The notes beneath the pieces are model-generated. The model did not search any database and was not told where the DNA came from. It saw only the letters and a program-made list of their open reading frames with translations. From positions 7,286 through 29,892 of the forward strand of contig JAAAVE010000147.1 in assembly GCA_015679605.1 (NCBI GenBank): 22,607 nucleotides of DNA. The letters run 5' to 3'. Numbering within the stretch: the stretch's first letter is position 1; each line of letters begins with the position of its first letter. This document shows positions 10,141 to 20,423 of the stretch, one piece after another. Made by a program: the position numbers and the translations under genes. The DNA is from Podila epigama. Its lineage: Eukaryota; Mortierellomycota; Mortierellomycetes; Mortierellales; Mortierellaceae.

Positions 10141-10164
10141 ACAACTACAACTACAACTACAAAC
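10141..10164 (+). repeat. ACAACT repeat in the reductase leader
   Basis: Three perfect ACAACT units and one variant (ACAAAC) sit 16 nt before the start codon, in the predicted 5' leader. CAA-rich leaders are typically unstructured; an effect on translation is inference. Confidence 0.75.
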
Positions 10165-10179
10165 ATCATCACTACAGCA

Positions 10180-11208
10180 ATGGTTCATAACAAGTCTGTC
10201 GTTTTCTTGAAGCACCCTACCGAGTTCCCCGTCGTTGGTGAACACTTTGCAGTCCAGGCAAAGGAACTCAACGCCCAGCTTCAGCCTTCTGATGTCCTTC
10301 TCAAGAACCTCTTCATTTCGCTTGACCCTTACATGCGTGGACGCATGCGCGACACCGACAAATCCTATACTGCAGGCTTCCAGATTGGCAAGCCTTTGAA
10401 CGGCTCAGGTGTCTCCGAGGTGATCGAGTCCAAGAATGACGCCTTCCCCGTTGGCACCATCGTCACCGGCTTTGTCAACTGGGCGGAATACTCTGTTGTA
10501 CCCGGCGCCCAGGGTCTTCGTGCCTTGCCCAATGCTCGCGACTCAAAGATCCCACTCTCGGCCTACATTGGCGTCCTGGGCATGCCCGGTATGACCGCAT
10601 ACTCGTCACTCAAGATCATTGGCCAGCCCAAGGCTGGAGAGACAATCTTCATCTCAGCAGCATCGGGTGCTGTTGGCCAACTCGTAGGACAGCTTGCCAA
10701 GCACCAGGGCCTCCGTGTCATTGGCAGTGCAGGTAGCGATGACAAGGTTGAATATCTTACAAGGGATCTTAAATTCGACGCGGCATTCAATTACAAGAAG
10801 GGCAATATCCTCGAGAACCTTCAGAAGCTGGCCCCCAAAGGTATTGACATTTACTACGAGAATGTTGGTGGTGAGCAACTCGAGGCAGCGTTGGAGGTCA
10901 TGAACACGCACGGTCGAGTCATTGCATGCGGCATGATTTCGCAATATAACACTCAAAAACCATACGGTATCCGCAACCTGTTCCACGTTATTGGCAAGCG
11001 CATCACCATCCGAGGCTTCATTGTGAGCGACTTTGAAAAGGAATGTGGGGCCGACTTTGCGCGCGATGTTGGATCTTGGCTGGTGAAGGGAGAGATCATC
11101 TATAAGGAGGATATTGCCGAGGGCATCGACAATGCTCCTGCTGCCTTTGTAGGCATGCTCCAGGGCAGGAACTTTGGCAAGCAAGTAGTCAAGATTGCCG
11201 ATTTGTAA
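10180..11208 (+). CDS. MDR-family NADPH-dependent alkenal/enone reductase
   Basis: The gene is intronless and encodes 342 residues, the usual length for this family. It belongs to the zinc-free medium-chain dehydrogenase/reductase group that includes leukotriene B4 12-hydroxydehydrogenase/prostaglandin reductase, plant P1-zeta-crystallin-type alkenal reductases and bacterial curcumin reductase CurA. These enzymes use NADPH to reduce the C=C bond of reactive alpha,beta-unsaturated aldehydes and ketones, usually in the cytosol. Hallmarks are SLDPYMRGRM near residue 50, GMPGMTAYSSL, the Rossmann motif AASGAVGQLVGQLAK (starting at residue 160), GSAGSDDKVEYL, and IYYENVGG. I chose the ATG at 10180 over in-frame upstream sequence from 10048 because the family starts here and the upstream part overlaps the TATA-proximal leader. 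The TATA box, CAA-rich leader and nearby AATAAA make a compact, probably well-expressed unit. The exact substrate cannot be told. Confidence 0.93.
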   Translation: MVHNKSVVFLKHPTEFPVVGEHFAVQAKELNAQLQPSDVLLKNLFISLDPYMRGRMRDTDKSYTAGFQIGKPLNGSGVSEVIESKNDAFPVGTIVTGFVNWAEYSVVPGAQGLRALPNARDSKIPLSAYIGVLGMPGMTAYSSLKIIGQPKAGETIFISAASGAVGQLVGQLAKHQGLRVIGSAGSDDKVEYLTRDLKFDAAFNYKKGNILENLQKLAPKGIDIYYENVGGEQLEAALEVMNTHGRVIACGMISQYNTQKPYGIRNLFHVIGKRITIRGFIVSDFEKECGADFARDVGSWLVKGEIIYKEDIAEGIDNAPAAFVGMLQGRNFGKQVVKIADL

Positions 11209-11249
11209 ATTGACATCATTCGTGCCATTTTTAGTTGAAAAGAAAAAAA

Positions 11250-11255
11250 AATAAA
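11250..11255 (+). promoter_or_regulatory. Poly(A) signal of the reductase gene
   Basis: AATAAA lies 42 nt past the stop at 11208, within an A-rich stretch. Confidence 0.65.
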
Positions 11256-13415
11256 CACGCACTTGTATATACAGTATATTATTATTAAATCCATATCCAT
11301 CTGTCTACCATGGTGTTGGTTGGGGTTGGATGGGTTGGATGGAGGCAGGGATGGCCTTAAACACAAGTCGGCTAGGGTCAACGAGGTTTAAACGAACTCA
11401 CTGTGTTCATCCGTCGCTCTCTACCCGCCAAAAAATTTCCCACAATGTATTTATAACCATTCACGCAGCCTGGAGCTACACGGGGGGTTGAAAGCGGAGG
11501 CAAAGGGGAGAATGTGTATGAGTGAGGAGTGAGATTGAGAGAAGGAAGAACGAGAGCAACGAGAAGAAGAGGAAACAAAGAAAGGCAAGGCAAGGGGGCC
11601 TCAAGCCTCAGGAGGTGTCCAATTGATTGTAAAACGGTTTCCTGCATAAGGAATAAAGGCTGTTTGCTTGTTTTTTTTTTCTTTTCTTCAAGCAACAACA
11701 ACGACGACGCCTTCTTTTTTTTTTTCCTGAGTAACTACAATGACTTGTATGCACTGCATGACATGGCATTGATATTTAGACCTGATTTCTTTACCTTGCT
11801 GCTGCCCAGTTGAATAATCTGTTAGATTGACTAATTGCCTTGCATTTGTTGCACTTTTTCATTCGCAACTCCAACTCGCTGAGGGGGGGAGGGGAGGCGG
11901 GAACGAAACAAAGAGGGACACTACAAGAACTGAACTGCTAGTAGTCTTTCAACTTGTTTTGTTTTTTGTTGGCAAACCCGGCATAGTGCATCTGACCATG
12001 GGCACACCCCAATTGACCACGCGTTTCCTTCCCGCTCTTTGGATGTCATATTGTGTCCTTCTTGCATCTTTGGTTGCGTCTGTGGTAGCGTCTTTGGTAG
12101 AATCTTTTGGTTGCGTCTTTGGTAGCATCTTTTGGTTGCATCTTTGGGTTTTGCATCTTTGGTTTGCATATTTGGTTGCATGCCTGGTGCATCCCTGCCT
12201 GGTCTGAACTGCATGTCGCATATCTTTTCCGTGTCTGTACCACACTCCCTTCCTTCCCTCATCTCGTCGGCCAATCTGCACGCGTCACCTCGACATAAAC
12301 GACATTCTCCTCCATTTGGTCCCGTTTGTATATTTGTATATCGTCGATGAGAGTGAGAGCGAGAAAAGAGATGCCTGTTCTCTGCCCTGCTCTTCCTTTC
12401 CTCGTGCTCGTGCAAATGCAAATGCCAATGCCCTTGCCCTGCCCGGACCTGTCATCTTCTGTTTCTGTGTCTGTCCTGTCCTGTCCCAATACAAAACGTG
12501 CTCCATAGCAAATCCAGGATGCTTATCCAGTCCTCCCAGAGAGACATCCATCCAGACAGGCATCTAGACAGACAGAAAAACATCTTCCCTTCCGTCCTCC
12601 GTCTAATCTCCGGCACAGTCCACCCCTTCTTTCAAAAAGCTCCTTGGCCGCCATCTTTCGCAGACCCATTGAGCATCACCATCATCCTTCTTCTCCTACT
12701 CCTCATCATCCTCATCGTCCTCATCCTCATCCTCCTCCTACTCCTCTTCCTCTTCCTCCTCTTGGTACTCTTCATTCGTTCGCTTCTTCTTCTTTTCTCT
12801 TCTTTTTCATCTGTACTCCCTCCATCCATGACCGACTAACCATTTCATTTCTTCTTCCTTCCGCACCTCACTCTCATCTAGTTGACCCTGACAAGCACAC
12901 ATCGCATTCTACAACAGCATCCACCCACGACGTTCTCCTTGCTCGTTCCCTTACTCTTACTTCTGAACACCTGTTACTCATCCTTGGTTTATGACCCTAC
13001 CTTCAACCCCACCCCACACATACACATACACATACACACAACGCTCAACGCCTCTATTCTTTAACGACAATACCCCAAAACCACGAAACAACCACGACAC
13101 AATTCCCTCTACCCATTTACTCTTGAAGACCAACCACCTCCTCATATACACATCCTCCACACGTACCAACCCTCCCCAAAATTACAGTAGGACTTTTGAT
13201 TGCTGAACTCTTGGCACCAACACAAACATCAACTTGCCCATTGCGGTCCCCCGAAAAAAAAACCTCGCACCTCCACTCTCACTCTCTCTCACTCACTCAC
13301 ACTCTCTCTCTTTACATTGCATAACCCTGTTCCTGTGCACCACTCCTCCTTACATTCATCCGTCAATCCATCCATCCATCCACAGCACCCATCACTCATA
13401 AAAAATTGTCCTCCA
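11256..13415. other. Long intergenic region with CT-rich leader, no supported gene
   Basis: This is the gap between the reductase and the RING ligase gene. It contains purine-rich sequence (11530-11600), T tracts (11670-11735), a 12-bp minisatellite (12062-12202), and from about 12360 to 13415 a strongly pyrimidine-rich plus strand with CATC/TCCA/CTC repeats. That last part is probably promoter and 5' leader of the ligase gene and holds several upstream ATGs. Open frames here are simple-sequence products only. Confidence 0.6.
12062..12202 (+). repeat. 12-13 bp minisatellite, about 11 units
   Basis: The unit is TTGCATCTTTGG, with variants such as TTGCGTCTGTGG, TAGCGTCTTTGG and TAGCATCTTTTGG, lengthening to 13-15 bp in places. 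About eleven consecutive units can be laid end to end. It lies in the intergenic region, and open frames crossing it merely encode the repeat. Confidence 0.85.
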
Positions 13416-16400
13416 ATGCTCCATGTTACTGCTATCCTGATCTACTACCTCATTGTCATCCTTTGCCCATCACTCAGCCATGCCCGTCCCATTCTGCAGC
13501 TTGCCCCTCGTCAGGATCCACCACCACCGCCACCTGTCAAAACTGTGCCATCATCGCCAGTCTTGTTCACACAAAAACCACTCCTCCAAATCCTTGCCCC
13601 GAATGTCACTCTCTTTGCCGCCCTAGACACGCCAAAATCGCTCATCAATACCTCATCTTCCGTCACCACCACCACCACCACCAATCCACACTCCACGGAT
13701 GAACCGGCGGCGCCCATAGATGACAACAATGACGATACCGTGCCCGACCCACAAAGCAGTAACGATGCACCACTGCTTCTCCCAACCTCGCGCCTCAGCC
13801 TGACCCCCAATCAGATTTATCATGTGAACGAGTCGCTCTTCTATGGCGCAGGCGGGTCCGAACCTCTGACAGTATGCAATGCCATTTGCCTCCATTGCGT
13901 TGCCTTGTTGTTGATGTTGATCCCTCCTCCTTCCATTTTTTCCCTCTTCATCAACGGGATCATGACTTTTAACACCTATTTTTTGCAATATTACGATTTG
14001 GATACGCGCTGTTTGTAGGGTATACTTATTGAATGGACATTGGGATGCGACATTGGCGACAGTTTCCCGCTCTATCCTCCTACAGAACGGCCCTGGATTG
14101 CATTTATTTCTTCAGCCAAGCTGTCGAAACCCCGTCTGAAAAAGGAACTTTCTAAAACAAAGAGGGACGTTGACGAGTACATGAACAATGAACATGTCGG
14201 TGGAGTCGACAATGAAGAAGGAGATAACTATGCTGATGATAATGATGATGAATACGATGAGGAGGAGGAGGACACTTGCACTGTATCAATGCTTATTGCT
14301 ATCATTCAAGCCATCTCTGATTCTGTCACGGGGGTTATCATGTATCACGACGCAGATGGCCATGTCACCTTCCCAGAACTGCGCGCACAAACTGAAAAGG
14401 CTGTTCAGAACGTTTATCTTAGTGCTCATCCACCAACACCTGCTGCCCCGACAGAGACTGCTGCTGCTCTCACAAAACGACTTGATGGTATCACGAAGGA
14501 ACAGTTCATGGCCAAATTGGCGACGCCAGGCATGTCACCCTATCTTCTCGAAAACCCTGTGCCAGTATTACACTCTACCACAAACGAACCTTGGACCGCA
14601 ACAGCCACTGCAGCCTCAGCAACAACGACAACTTCTGCACCAGTCACGTCCGTATCCATGCTCGGCGTCCTCGCCATGGGTGACCCGATTCTAGTAACCA
14701 TCCTAAAGAGCCGTGCAGAGGCCAACCCAAACGGTGCCGTTATTGCCCAGCTCAAATTTGCCAATCATGCCTTTGGGCCTAATGTCGGACTAACACCTCC
14801 CGTACCTATGGTGCCTCCTGTATCCGACACTGAACGACCAGAAGCCGACCGCTCACTCGGCCTGTTTTTCTGGGTGATCCTCGGCTCGGTGGTCTTGATT
14901 GTTGGTGTCTGGTATGAACCTTTTATTTATTATTATTATTATGCCTTTCGATATCATCCACATACATATCATACATAACCGCACACTAATCCCTCGACTC
15001 AAATTCTACCAACACCATATAGGGTCGGCTTTGGAGTGGTAGAGGCTCGGTCTCTGGCTAGGAGACGCCAGCAGATTGCTCTAGACAATGCCAGACTCAA
15101 GACAGTTGACCAAAAGGTCCTCGACACATATAAGATCAAGACCTTTCGGGAGGACGATATCCTGTACACGGATGATGAGGATGAAGATGACAACCCACAT
15201 CCGTATGCCCTGACTAATCGAAATGGCGCTGGTACTAATGGTAATGGCGGTGACCGTGCCTATGATAGAAACTCTTTGTCCAACCAACGACAAAATAGGG
15301 GCATGGAGGAGAAGCAAGATGCCATGAAGGCCATGGACTCTAGCAGTGGATACTGTCAGGAAACGCGACGCGTCTATGCACGAGCTGACCTTTCTACCCT
15401 AAAATACGACACACTTGGACATCCTCATCAAAACCTACCCACGTTTAGGCGAAGGAGTGCTTCCTTTGATGAAACGTTGTATGGAGGGCTCGATTCGATT
15501 CGAGCCTCGAAAATTTGTTATGATACCGTGGAGGATGCACGTCAAGCAGCACTGGAGGCAGCCAGGAGTCGAGATGAGCGCTGCCGCAGTTGGGCTGAGA
15601 ACAAGGCCATGATGTGTGACTATGGTGGTGAAAGCGAGAGCGACTATGGATATGACCAAGAAGATAACTACAAGTCTCATGCGCAAGAAGGATGGGCGAG
15701 CCTAGGGGTTGACACTATCAAAGCCCTTGACCTGTCGCCAACTCGATCGCGAGCAAATTCGCCTACGTCGTCCTCATCATCCCGTCGTGGGTCTTCCTCC
15801 CCCTCTACTCATACCGCGACAATGACCCAGAAAGATCTGTCGGCCATGCCAGCCCTGCCCGCCTTACCAGTGCCGGCTCGGACAGGAGGTGCCAGAATCC
15901 AGCCACAGCCTATATTGCGACACAAGAGTCGATTCATGTTGCCACGCAAAATTGAAACAAACATGCCTACACCCCTGAATGGCCTGAATGTGCTTTCGTC
16001 CGCAGATATTGCTTCGCCTACAGTCTATGGTGAGAGCAGTAGCGCTGGCCCAAGCACTGCTGGGTTCTTGCCTCCTGCAGGTTGGGGCGGCGAGCGGCGA
16101 CGGTCTAGTCATGCCACAGTCGCTGTTCCTGACAATGGCGCAGGAGGCCCTCAAGTAGAGTGGACGGGTCCCAAGAGTCAGAAACTTGGTCGGTCGACAC
16201 TTCAGACACAATGGATGGGGTCTGAGACTCCTGTACATCAAGAATCTATCGCGGATGATGATAATGTGGAGAAGTATAGCGACATTGATAGTGGTAGCGG
16301 AGTTGGTCAAAGGGAGCGGCCTCCACCATTGATTAGACCGCTTCGCCGGATGTCTGCTCAGGTGCATCGAATCCAGCTTGAGAATGGAGCAGAGGTAGCT

Positions 16401-17219
16401 GATTCTGGAAAGTATACGGTCAAGGGTCACGGCGACAGTGACAAGGCTAATATGATAAACAAGTGCAAAGAGCGCTTCTCGGTCATTGGTGTCGACCTGC
16501 CCGATATCTACTCACCTACATCGGGCGAATTCTCGAGGCTGTCGTTGGACGCAGACCAGTGGATGCAACAACAAGATATGGACGAGAAACACTGCCATAA
16601 GGTAAAGAACTCTGAGCGACTGCGCGACGACTGTTACGGATCAAGTCTCGGTTCAGATGACCAAGATATGCGGTACCATGACAAGGAGCTGACGGGTGCC
16701 ACCGCAGCGACAGCTGACACAACCGGAGGAGTATCCAGCGAAGGGCGCAAGCAAAGGAGACGGAGATATGACCCCTGTGCAATTTGTCTAGAAGAGTATG
16801 AAGTCGGTGACCAGCTGCGAGAACTACCTTGCAAACACTTTTTCCACAGCGAATGCATTGATCCCTGGTTCAAAAATGTCCATAGCGTGTGCCCTGTTTG
16901 CAAGAGGGATTACTCTGAAGGTAAATGTTTGCACTTTGACGAAGCACACTTGAAGGAAAGGAAAAGAAAAGAAACGAGATGAACTTTTGTAACGTGCCTC
17001 TTTCTCACAATATTTGTGTCTATCCCTGCACTCTTCATAGCCGGACGGATGACCGTTGCTTCAAGGGGCCGTCAGCGCGAACTTGCAGAGCGTGAACGGC
17101 GCCAGGAGAGGCCATCAAGGTTGACCACGCTCCTCGCGCCATTGGCTGCTATGCCAGGCGGCTTTTCAGGCGCGCACCTTTGGTATACTCCTGAGAATCA
17201 CGGGCATATAGGCTATTAG
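13416..17219 (+). CDS. PA-TM-RING type E3 ubiquitin-protein ligase
   Basis: Four exons join in frame: 13416-13871, 14019-14911, 15023-16920, 17041-17219 (1141 residues). A signal peptide ([23 protein letters not shown]) supports the start at 13416 despite an open frame back to 13200. A divergent protease-associated (PA) domain follows: [14 protein letters not shown] then PWIAFIS, and after an acidic Asp/Glu loop (about 186-237), [23 protein letters not shown]. One membrane helix (about 431-452, [17 protein letters not shown]) is split by intron 2. A long disordered cytosolic part rich in Ser, Arg and Gly comes next. The RING-H2 finger at 1035-1076 has all eight ligands (C1035, C1038, C1053, H1055, H1058, C1061, C1073, C1076) plus the E2-contact Ile1037 and Trp1065. 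A basic tail of about 60 residues is encoded by exon 4. PA-TM-RING proteins ubiquitinate substrates at endomembranes, with the PA domain facing the lumen. The long linker is unusual. Substrate unknown. Confidence 0.9.
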
Positions 17220-17540
17220 TTTTAATATTTCTTTTTCACTTTTTACGTTTCTATTTTCCTACACTGTAGTTTTCTTCTTTTTTTTTATTTTTTTCTTCTC
17301 TTTTTTCTTTTTTTTTTTTCTCATTCTCGTCCTTTTTCATTTTTTGCCAAGACCTTATTCATTGTAACAACACGACACAGTTCGACATGAGTGTGATGAC
17401 GTCTGGCAGAGCACACAAACCATATAAATAGTAGAAAAGAATTGGAACAGAATCCATTGAACACAAACCCAATTTTCTTTTTTCTTGACCACTTCTGTAA
17501 ACAGCCACTGCTCCACTGCTTCTCTCTCTCTCTCTTCCTG
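17220..17540 (+). other. Tandem-gene spacer: 3' end of the RING gene and promoter of the AAA+ gene
   Basis: T-rich sequence (17220-17340) probably serves 3' processing of the RING gene, though no AATAAA is seen. It is followed by the TATA box at 17423-17430 and a CT-rich leader (17470-17540). Confidence 0.5.
17423..17430 (+). promoter_or_regulatory. TATA box of the AAA+ gene
   Basis: TATAAATA lies 118 nt upstream of the ATG at 17541, with a CT-rich leader in between. Confidence 0.5.
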
Positions 17541-19655
17541 ATGACAGAGACTACTCCACAACTCCCTCATCCTCCTCCGCCTCCTCCTCCACCTCCTCCT
17601 CCACCACCACCAACAAAGGCATTGGCCGCTTTGGGTCTGTCAGAATCAGGTGACGACTCCGAACGCCTTCCTTTTGTTGCCACGGGCACAGTCCCGTCAG
17701 ACACCATCTTCGAACTCAGGGACCCAAACTTGCCCCCATGGCCACACAATGTCCTCTCCGTGCCTCTCAAGGTCATCATCTCACGTTTCCTGAACTCACC
17801 CAACATCCGCTCCTTTACTGCCGAGAAAGTGTACCTGATCCTGGGCCGACTCCGATGTCTCCTGTATGCAATTGGCCAGTATAACAAAGGCGTGGCTGTC
17901 GTTCCTCCATCAGAGGTATTTAGTCAATACTGGCGACCATACACTCTTGGCCAACTCTCAGGTTTTGGATTCCAGGTGGCGAGCTCGTCCCAGACTATTA
18001 TTGTGCACGGTCTGGAGGATCTCATTGAACTAGTAGAGGTTATCTATGTTCAAGAAATCAGCCATGCAAGGGAGATCATTGACAATGGGTTTATCACCTT
18101 TGATGGTCTGAATGAGCTCTTCCACCCAGGTGTTCCCGTCAAGGGCAAGACCTCACTCGGCGGTACCCCAGGCGTCTTTATGATCACGGAATATTACTAT
18201 GAGGAACGGCGGGCATTGGCTGGTATGGAGAAAAGCTTTCATTATTCGCTTGCGTTTGTCACATCCCTTGGAGATCATTTCTCTTTGGTGCAGTTCGCAG
18301 AAGTGCTAAGCGGCTGGACTGGCGTCAGAGTCAGGCCTCTTTCTGAACTCACTTATTCTCCATTGCCTCTGGCTGAGCATTCGGCCCTGCAGCGACGCGG
18401 TGAGCGTTATGTTGAGATCACGGGTAAGCGTGGTGCTGGCTCGGGCGACCGCACGAATGGTCTACAGTTCCTAGCCTATGCATCCAACACCTTCTTTATG
18501 CATGGCATGTCCACAGCCAATGGCAGTGGTAATAGTGGTCGACTCATGTCAGCAACAGGAGGATCTCAACTATTGAGTGGTGGTCGGATCGTGATTGATC
18601 CAGTTCGGGGTGCACTCTTGGGCCATCATGCATCCCAAGGCATGGACGAGGCTACTCTGGCCATGGTGCAATTGGCAGGCCGATACAGGCGATGGCAAAA
18701 CACTCACTCGATGGCTGCCTCTGCAACAGCAGCGGCAGCGGCAGCTGGACAAGAGGGCTTGTACCTGTGGGAGACTGTACCTGAGGAACTCAAGGTTTAT
18801 TGCTGGCCAGCTGTGGTCGGGTTTAGTTTCACGGCGAAAGCATGGGGCCATGTGCTGATTTCGGGCCTCAGTCCGATCGAGTTCAGAGATCAAGCCTTTG
18901 AGCAGCTTGTCCTCCCTCCCGATCGCAAGATGCTCATTCGGGCACTAGTCCGGTTTGGGGGTGAAGAGAATACACAGGATATCATTGGTGGGAAGCGTGG
19001 AGGAAGTGTCTTCTTGCTCCATGGTCCACCAGGTGTGGGCAAAACTCTGACCGCGGAGGCGATTGCAGAGGTACAACACCGGCCGCTCTATTACGTGACG
19101 ATGGGTGAGCTTGGCCTGACACCTGACGAGATGGAGCGTCGATTGGGCGATGTCCTCGATCTGTGTGCAGCATGGGATGCACTTGTGCTGTTGGACGAAG
19201 CGGACGTGTTTCTGGAGCAACGGAGTAGTACAATGGACATTGTGCGGAACGCGATGGTGTGTGTGATGCTGCGATTGCTCGAGTACCATCCTGGGATCTT
19301 ATTCCTGACGACGAACCAGGTGCAGACGTTTGACCCTGCCTTTGAGAGCCGAGTGACGGTCGCGATCCGGTACAACCATCTGTCAGCATCAGCGCGTGCT
19401 CAGATTTGGAGAAACTTGTTGGGACGTGTGTCAATGGTGGCTGTGGAGGAGGATGGGCTGGACTATGACGCGCTTGGGCGTGAGCATGTGTTGAATGGAA
19501 GACAGATAAAGAACGCGGTACGACTCACAGTGGCACTGGCGCGGGAGCAAGGCTGTGCGGTGAGCCAAGCGTTGCTGGATAGGACACTGGACATTGTGAA
19601 TCTTGGAAGGCGAGATATGCAAGCAGACGATTCTTGGACGAGAATCAAAGATTGA
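17541..19655 (+). CDS. AAA+ ATPase of a fungal DUF7025-type family
   Basis: The gene is intronless and encodes 704 residues. The frame is open upstream to 17442, but no ATG exists there (only a TTG), so ATG 17541 is the start. Order: a 14-proline run (residues 11-24), a long N-terminal domain ending in GFSFTAKAWG and GLSPIEFRDQAFEQLVLP, then the AAA+ core. The core shows Walker A GPPGVGKT (495-502), Walker B LVLLDEADVF (D552, E553), sensor-1 LFLTTNQ, arginine-finger region AFESRV, and a C-terminal lid (NGRQIKNAVRLTVALA). All key ATPase residues are present, so it should be active. The pairing of a GLSPIEW-like segment with one AAA module is, to my knowledge, typical of a family common in fungi (DUF7025 plus AAA) with no settled function. 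I see no signal peptide, membrane segment or targeting signal. An Ala-rich stretch (ASATAAAAAAG) interrupts the region before the core. Confidence 0.88.
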   Translation: MTETTPQLPHPPPPPPPPPPPPPPTKALAALGLSESGDDSERLPFVATGTVPSDTIFELRDPNLPPWPHNVLSVPLKVIISRFLNSPNIRSFTAEKVYLILGRLRCLLYAIGQYNKGVAVVPPSEVFSQYWRPYTLGQLSGFGFQVASSSQTIIVHGLEDLIELVEVIYVQEISHAREIIDNGFITFDGLNELFHPGVPVKGKTSLGGTPGVFMITEYYYEERRALAGMEKSFHYSLAFVTSLGDHFSLVQFAEVLSGWTGVRVRPLSELTYSPLPLAEHSALQRRGERYVEITGKRGAGSGDRTNGLQFLAYASNTFFMHGMSTANGSGNSGRLMSATGGSQLLSGGRIVIDPVRGALLGHHASQGMDEATLAMVQLAGRYRRWQNTHSMAASATAAAAAAGQEGLYLWETVPEELKVYCWPAVVGFSFTAKAWGHVLISGLSPIEFRDQAFEQLVLPPDRKMLIRALVRFGGEENTQDIIGGKRGGSVFLLHGPPGVGKTLTAEAIAEVQHRPLYYVTMGELGLTPDEMERRLGDVLDLCAAWDALVLLDEADVFLEQRSSTMDIVRNAMVCVMLRLLEYHPGILFLTTNQVQTFDPAFESRVTVAIRYNHLSASARAQIWRNLLGRVSMVAVEEDGLDYDALGREHVLNGRQIKNAVRLTVALAREQGCAVSQALLDRTLDIVNLGRRDMQADDSWTRIKD
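17571..17612 (+). repeat. Polyproline coding tract
   Basis: CCT/CCA/CCG codons give 14 prolines in a row near the N-terminus of the AAA+ protein. It is a simple repeat likely to vary in length and possibly an SH3/profilin ligand (inference). Confidence 0.85.
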
Positions 19656-19817
19656 TATTGATAGCATTGATGGGTCCCCCGTATCGCGCTTTCGTACTTT
19701 TCATGGTTCAGGGTTCATTGCCTATGGTCCATGAGTATCATTGCCGGTTAGATAAAGCAGTAGAACAGTGGCAATTGACACAAAACAGATCGATTGCCCC
19801 CCCATCCAATCCTCCTG

Positions 19818-19823
19818 AATAAA
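19818..19823 (+). promoter_or_regulatory. Poly(A) signal of the AAA+ gene
   Basis: AATAAA lies 163 nt past the stop of the AAA+ gene and is the first perfect hexamer downstream. Confidence 0.45.
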
Positions 19824-20390
19824 CCACAATTCCTTGAATTAAGGTTTAACCTGGCATTGCATTGCTTTCAGGCACCCCCTTGGAATGCATGACCCATGGT
19901 ATGGTCTGGTCTGGTGTGGTCTGGTTAAAAACTTGGTCTGTACAAAAGAAGGTGCTACGCGTGTATTTTTTTTTCCTCTGGCGACGCGTCCCGTCAGGAT
20001 ACTCCCGACACAGTCGCGCTGAAAAGTATGAAAAGAGGGTTTGATGAATGAATGGATGAAGAGGATGGTTGGAAACCATGCATGGTTTTCAAGCTGGGAA
20101 GAAAAAGTCACTTTGCTGTTGTTTTTTTTTTTTCTCCCTTGGCTTCATTCTCTCCATCTATCTATCCATCCATCTATACATCCATCCGTCACATCCATCC
20201 ATACTTGATTTGCCAGACTGAAATCGATTCCCAGTCCTCCTGCTCCATCCTTTTGACAAACATTCCATTCTACTAATGTGAAAGGAACCTTACTCGCCTC
20301 CGCAGGATTCTCACCTTTTGTTTCCTTTTCATTGTTGTTTATTTTTATTTTTTTTATTTTTTTTTTTTCTTACTTCACGCCCCCTCCTCC

Positions 20391-20423
20391 TTTGCACTTC
20401 TGCACCTTTGCACCTTTGCACCT
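20391..20423 (+). repeat. TTTGCACC tandem repeat
   Basis: About four TTTGCACC-like units (first two imperfect) lie in the pyrimidine-rich leader of the methyltransferase gene. Confidence 0.75.

Larger units (their letters stand above)
8927..10179. other. Divergent promoter region and possible first exon of the patatin gene
   Basis: The region lies between the minus-strand patatin gene and the plus-strand reductase gene. It must hold the unresolved first exon(s) of the patatin gene. Plus-strand GGATG/GAATG-rich sequence at 9120-9250 reads as CATCC-rich leader on the patatin sense strand. A T15 tract lies at 9040-9054. Sequence 9700-10035 is AT-rich with several GATA cores and precedes the reductase TATA box. 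No other gene is supported. Confidence 0.5.

Noticed and set aside
10048-10179. In-frame N-terminal extension of the alkenal reductase
   Set aside because: It includes the palindrome and CAA-repeat leader and ends in a Thr/Ile repeat; family length and alignment point to ATG 10180.
11827-12421. Open frames on both strands over the minisatellite
   Set aside because: They only encode the 12-bp repeat (ASLVAS-type or DATKDATK-type peptides); no independent coding evidence.
12285-12839. Open frames in the CT-rich block before the RING gene
   Set aside because: Simple-sequence Leu/Ser/Pro or Arg/Met peptides in all frames; consistent with a long pyrimidine-rich leader.
17442-17540. In-frame extension of the AAA+ gene
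   Set aside because: The only upstream start is TTG, and the sequence is a CT-rich leader just after a TATA box.
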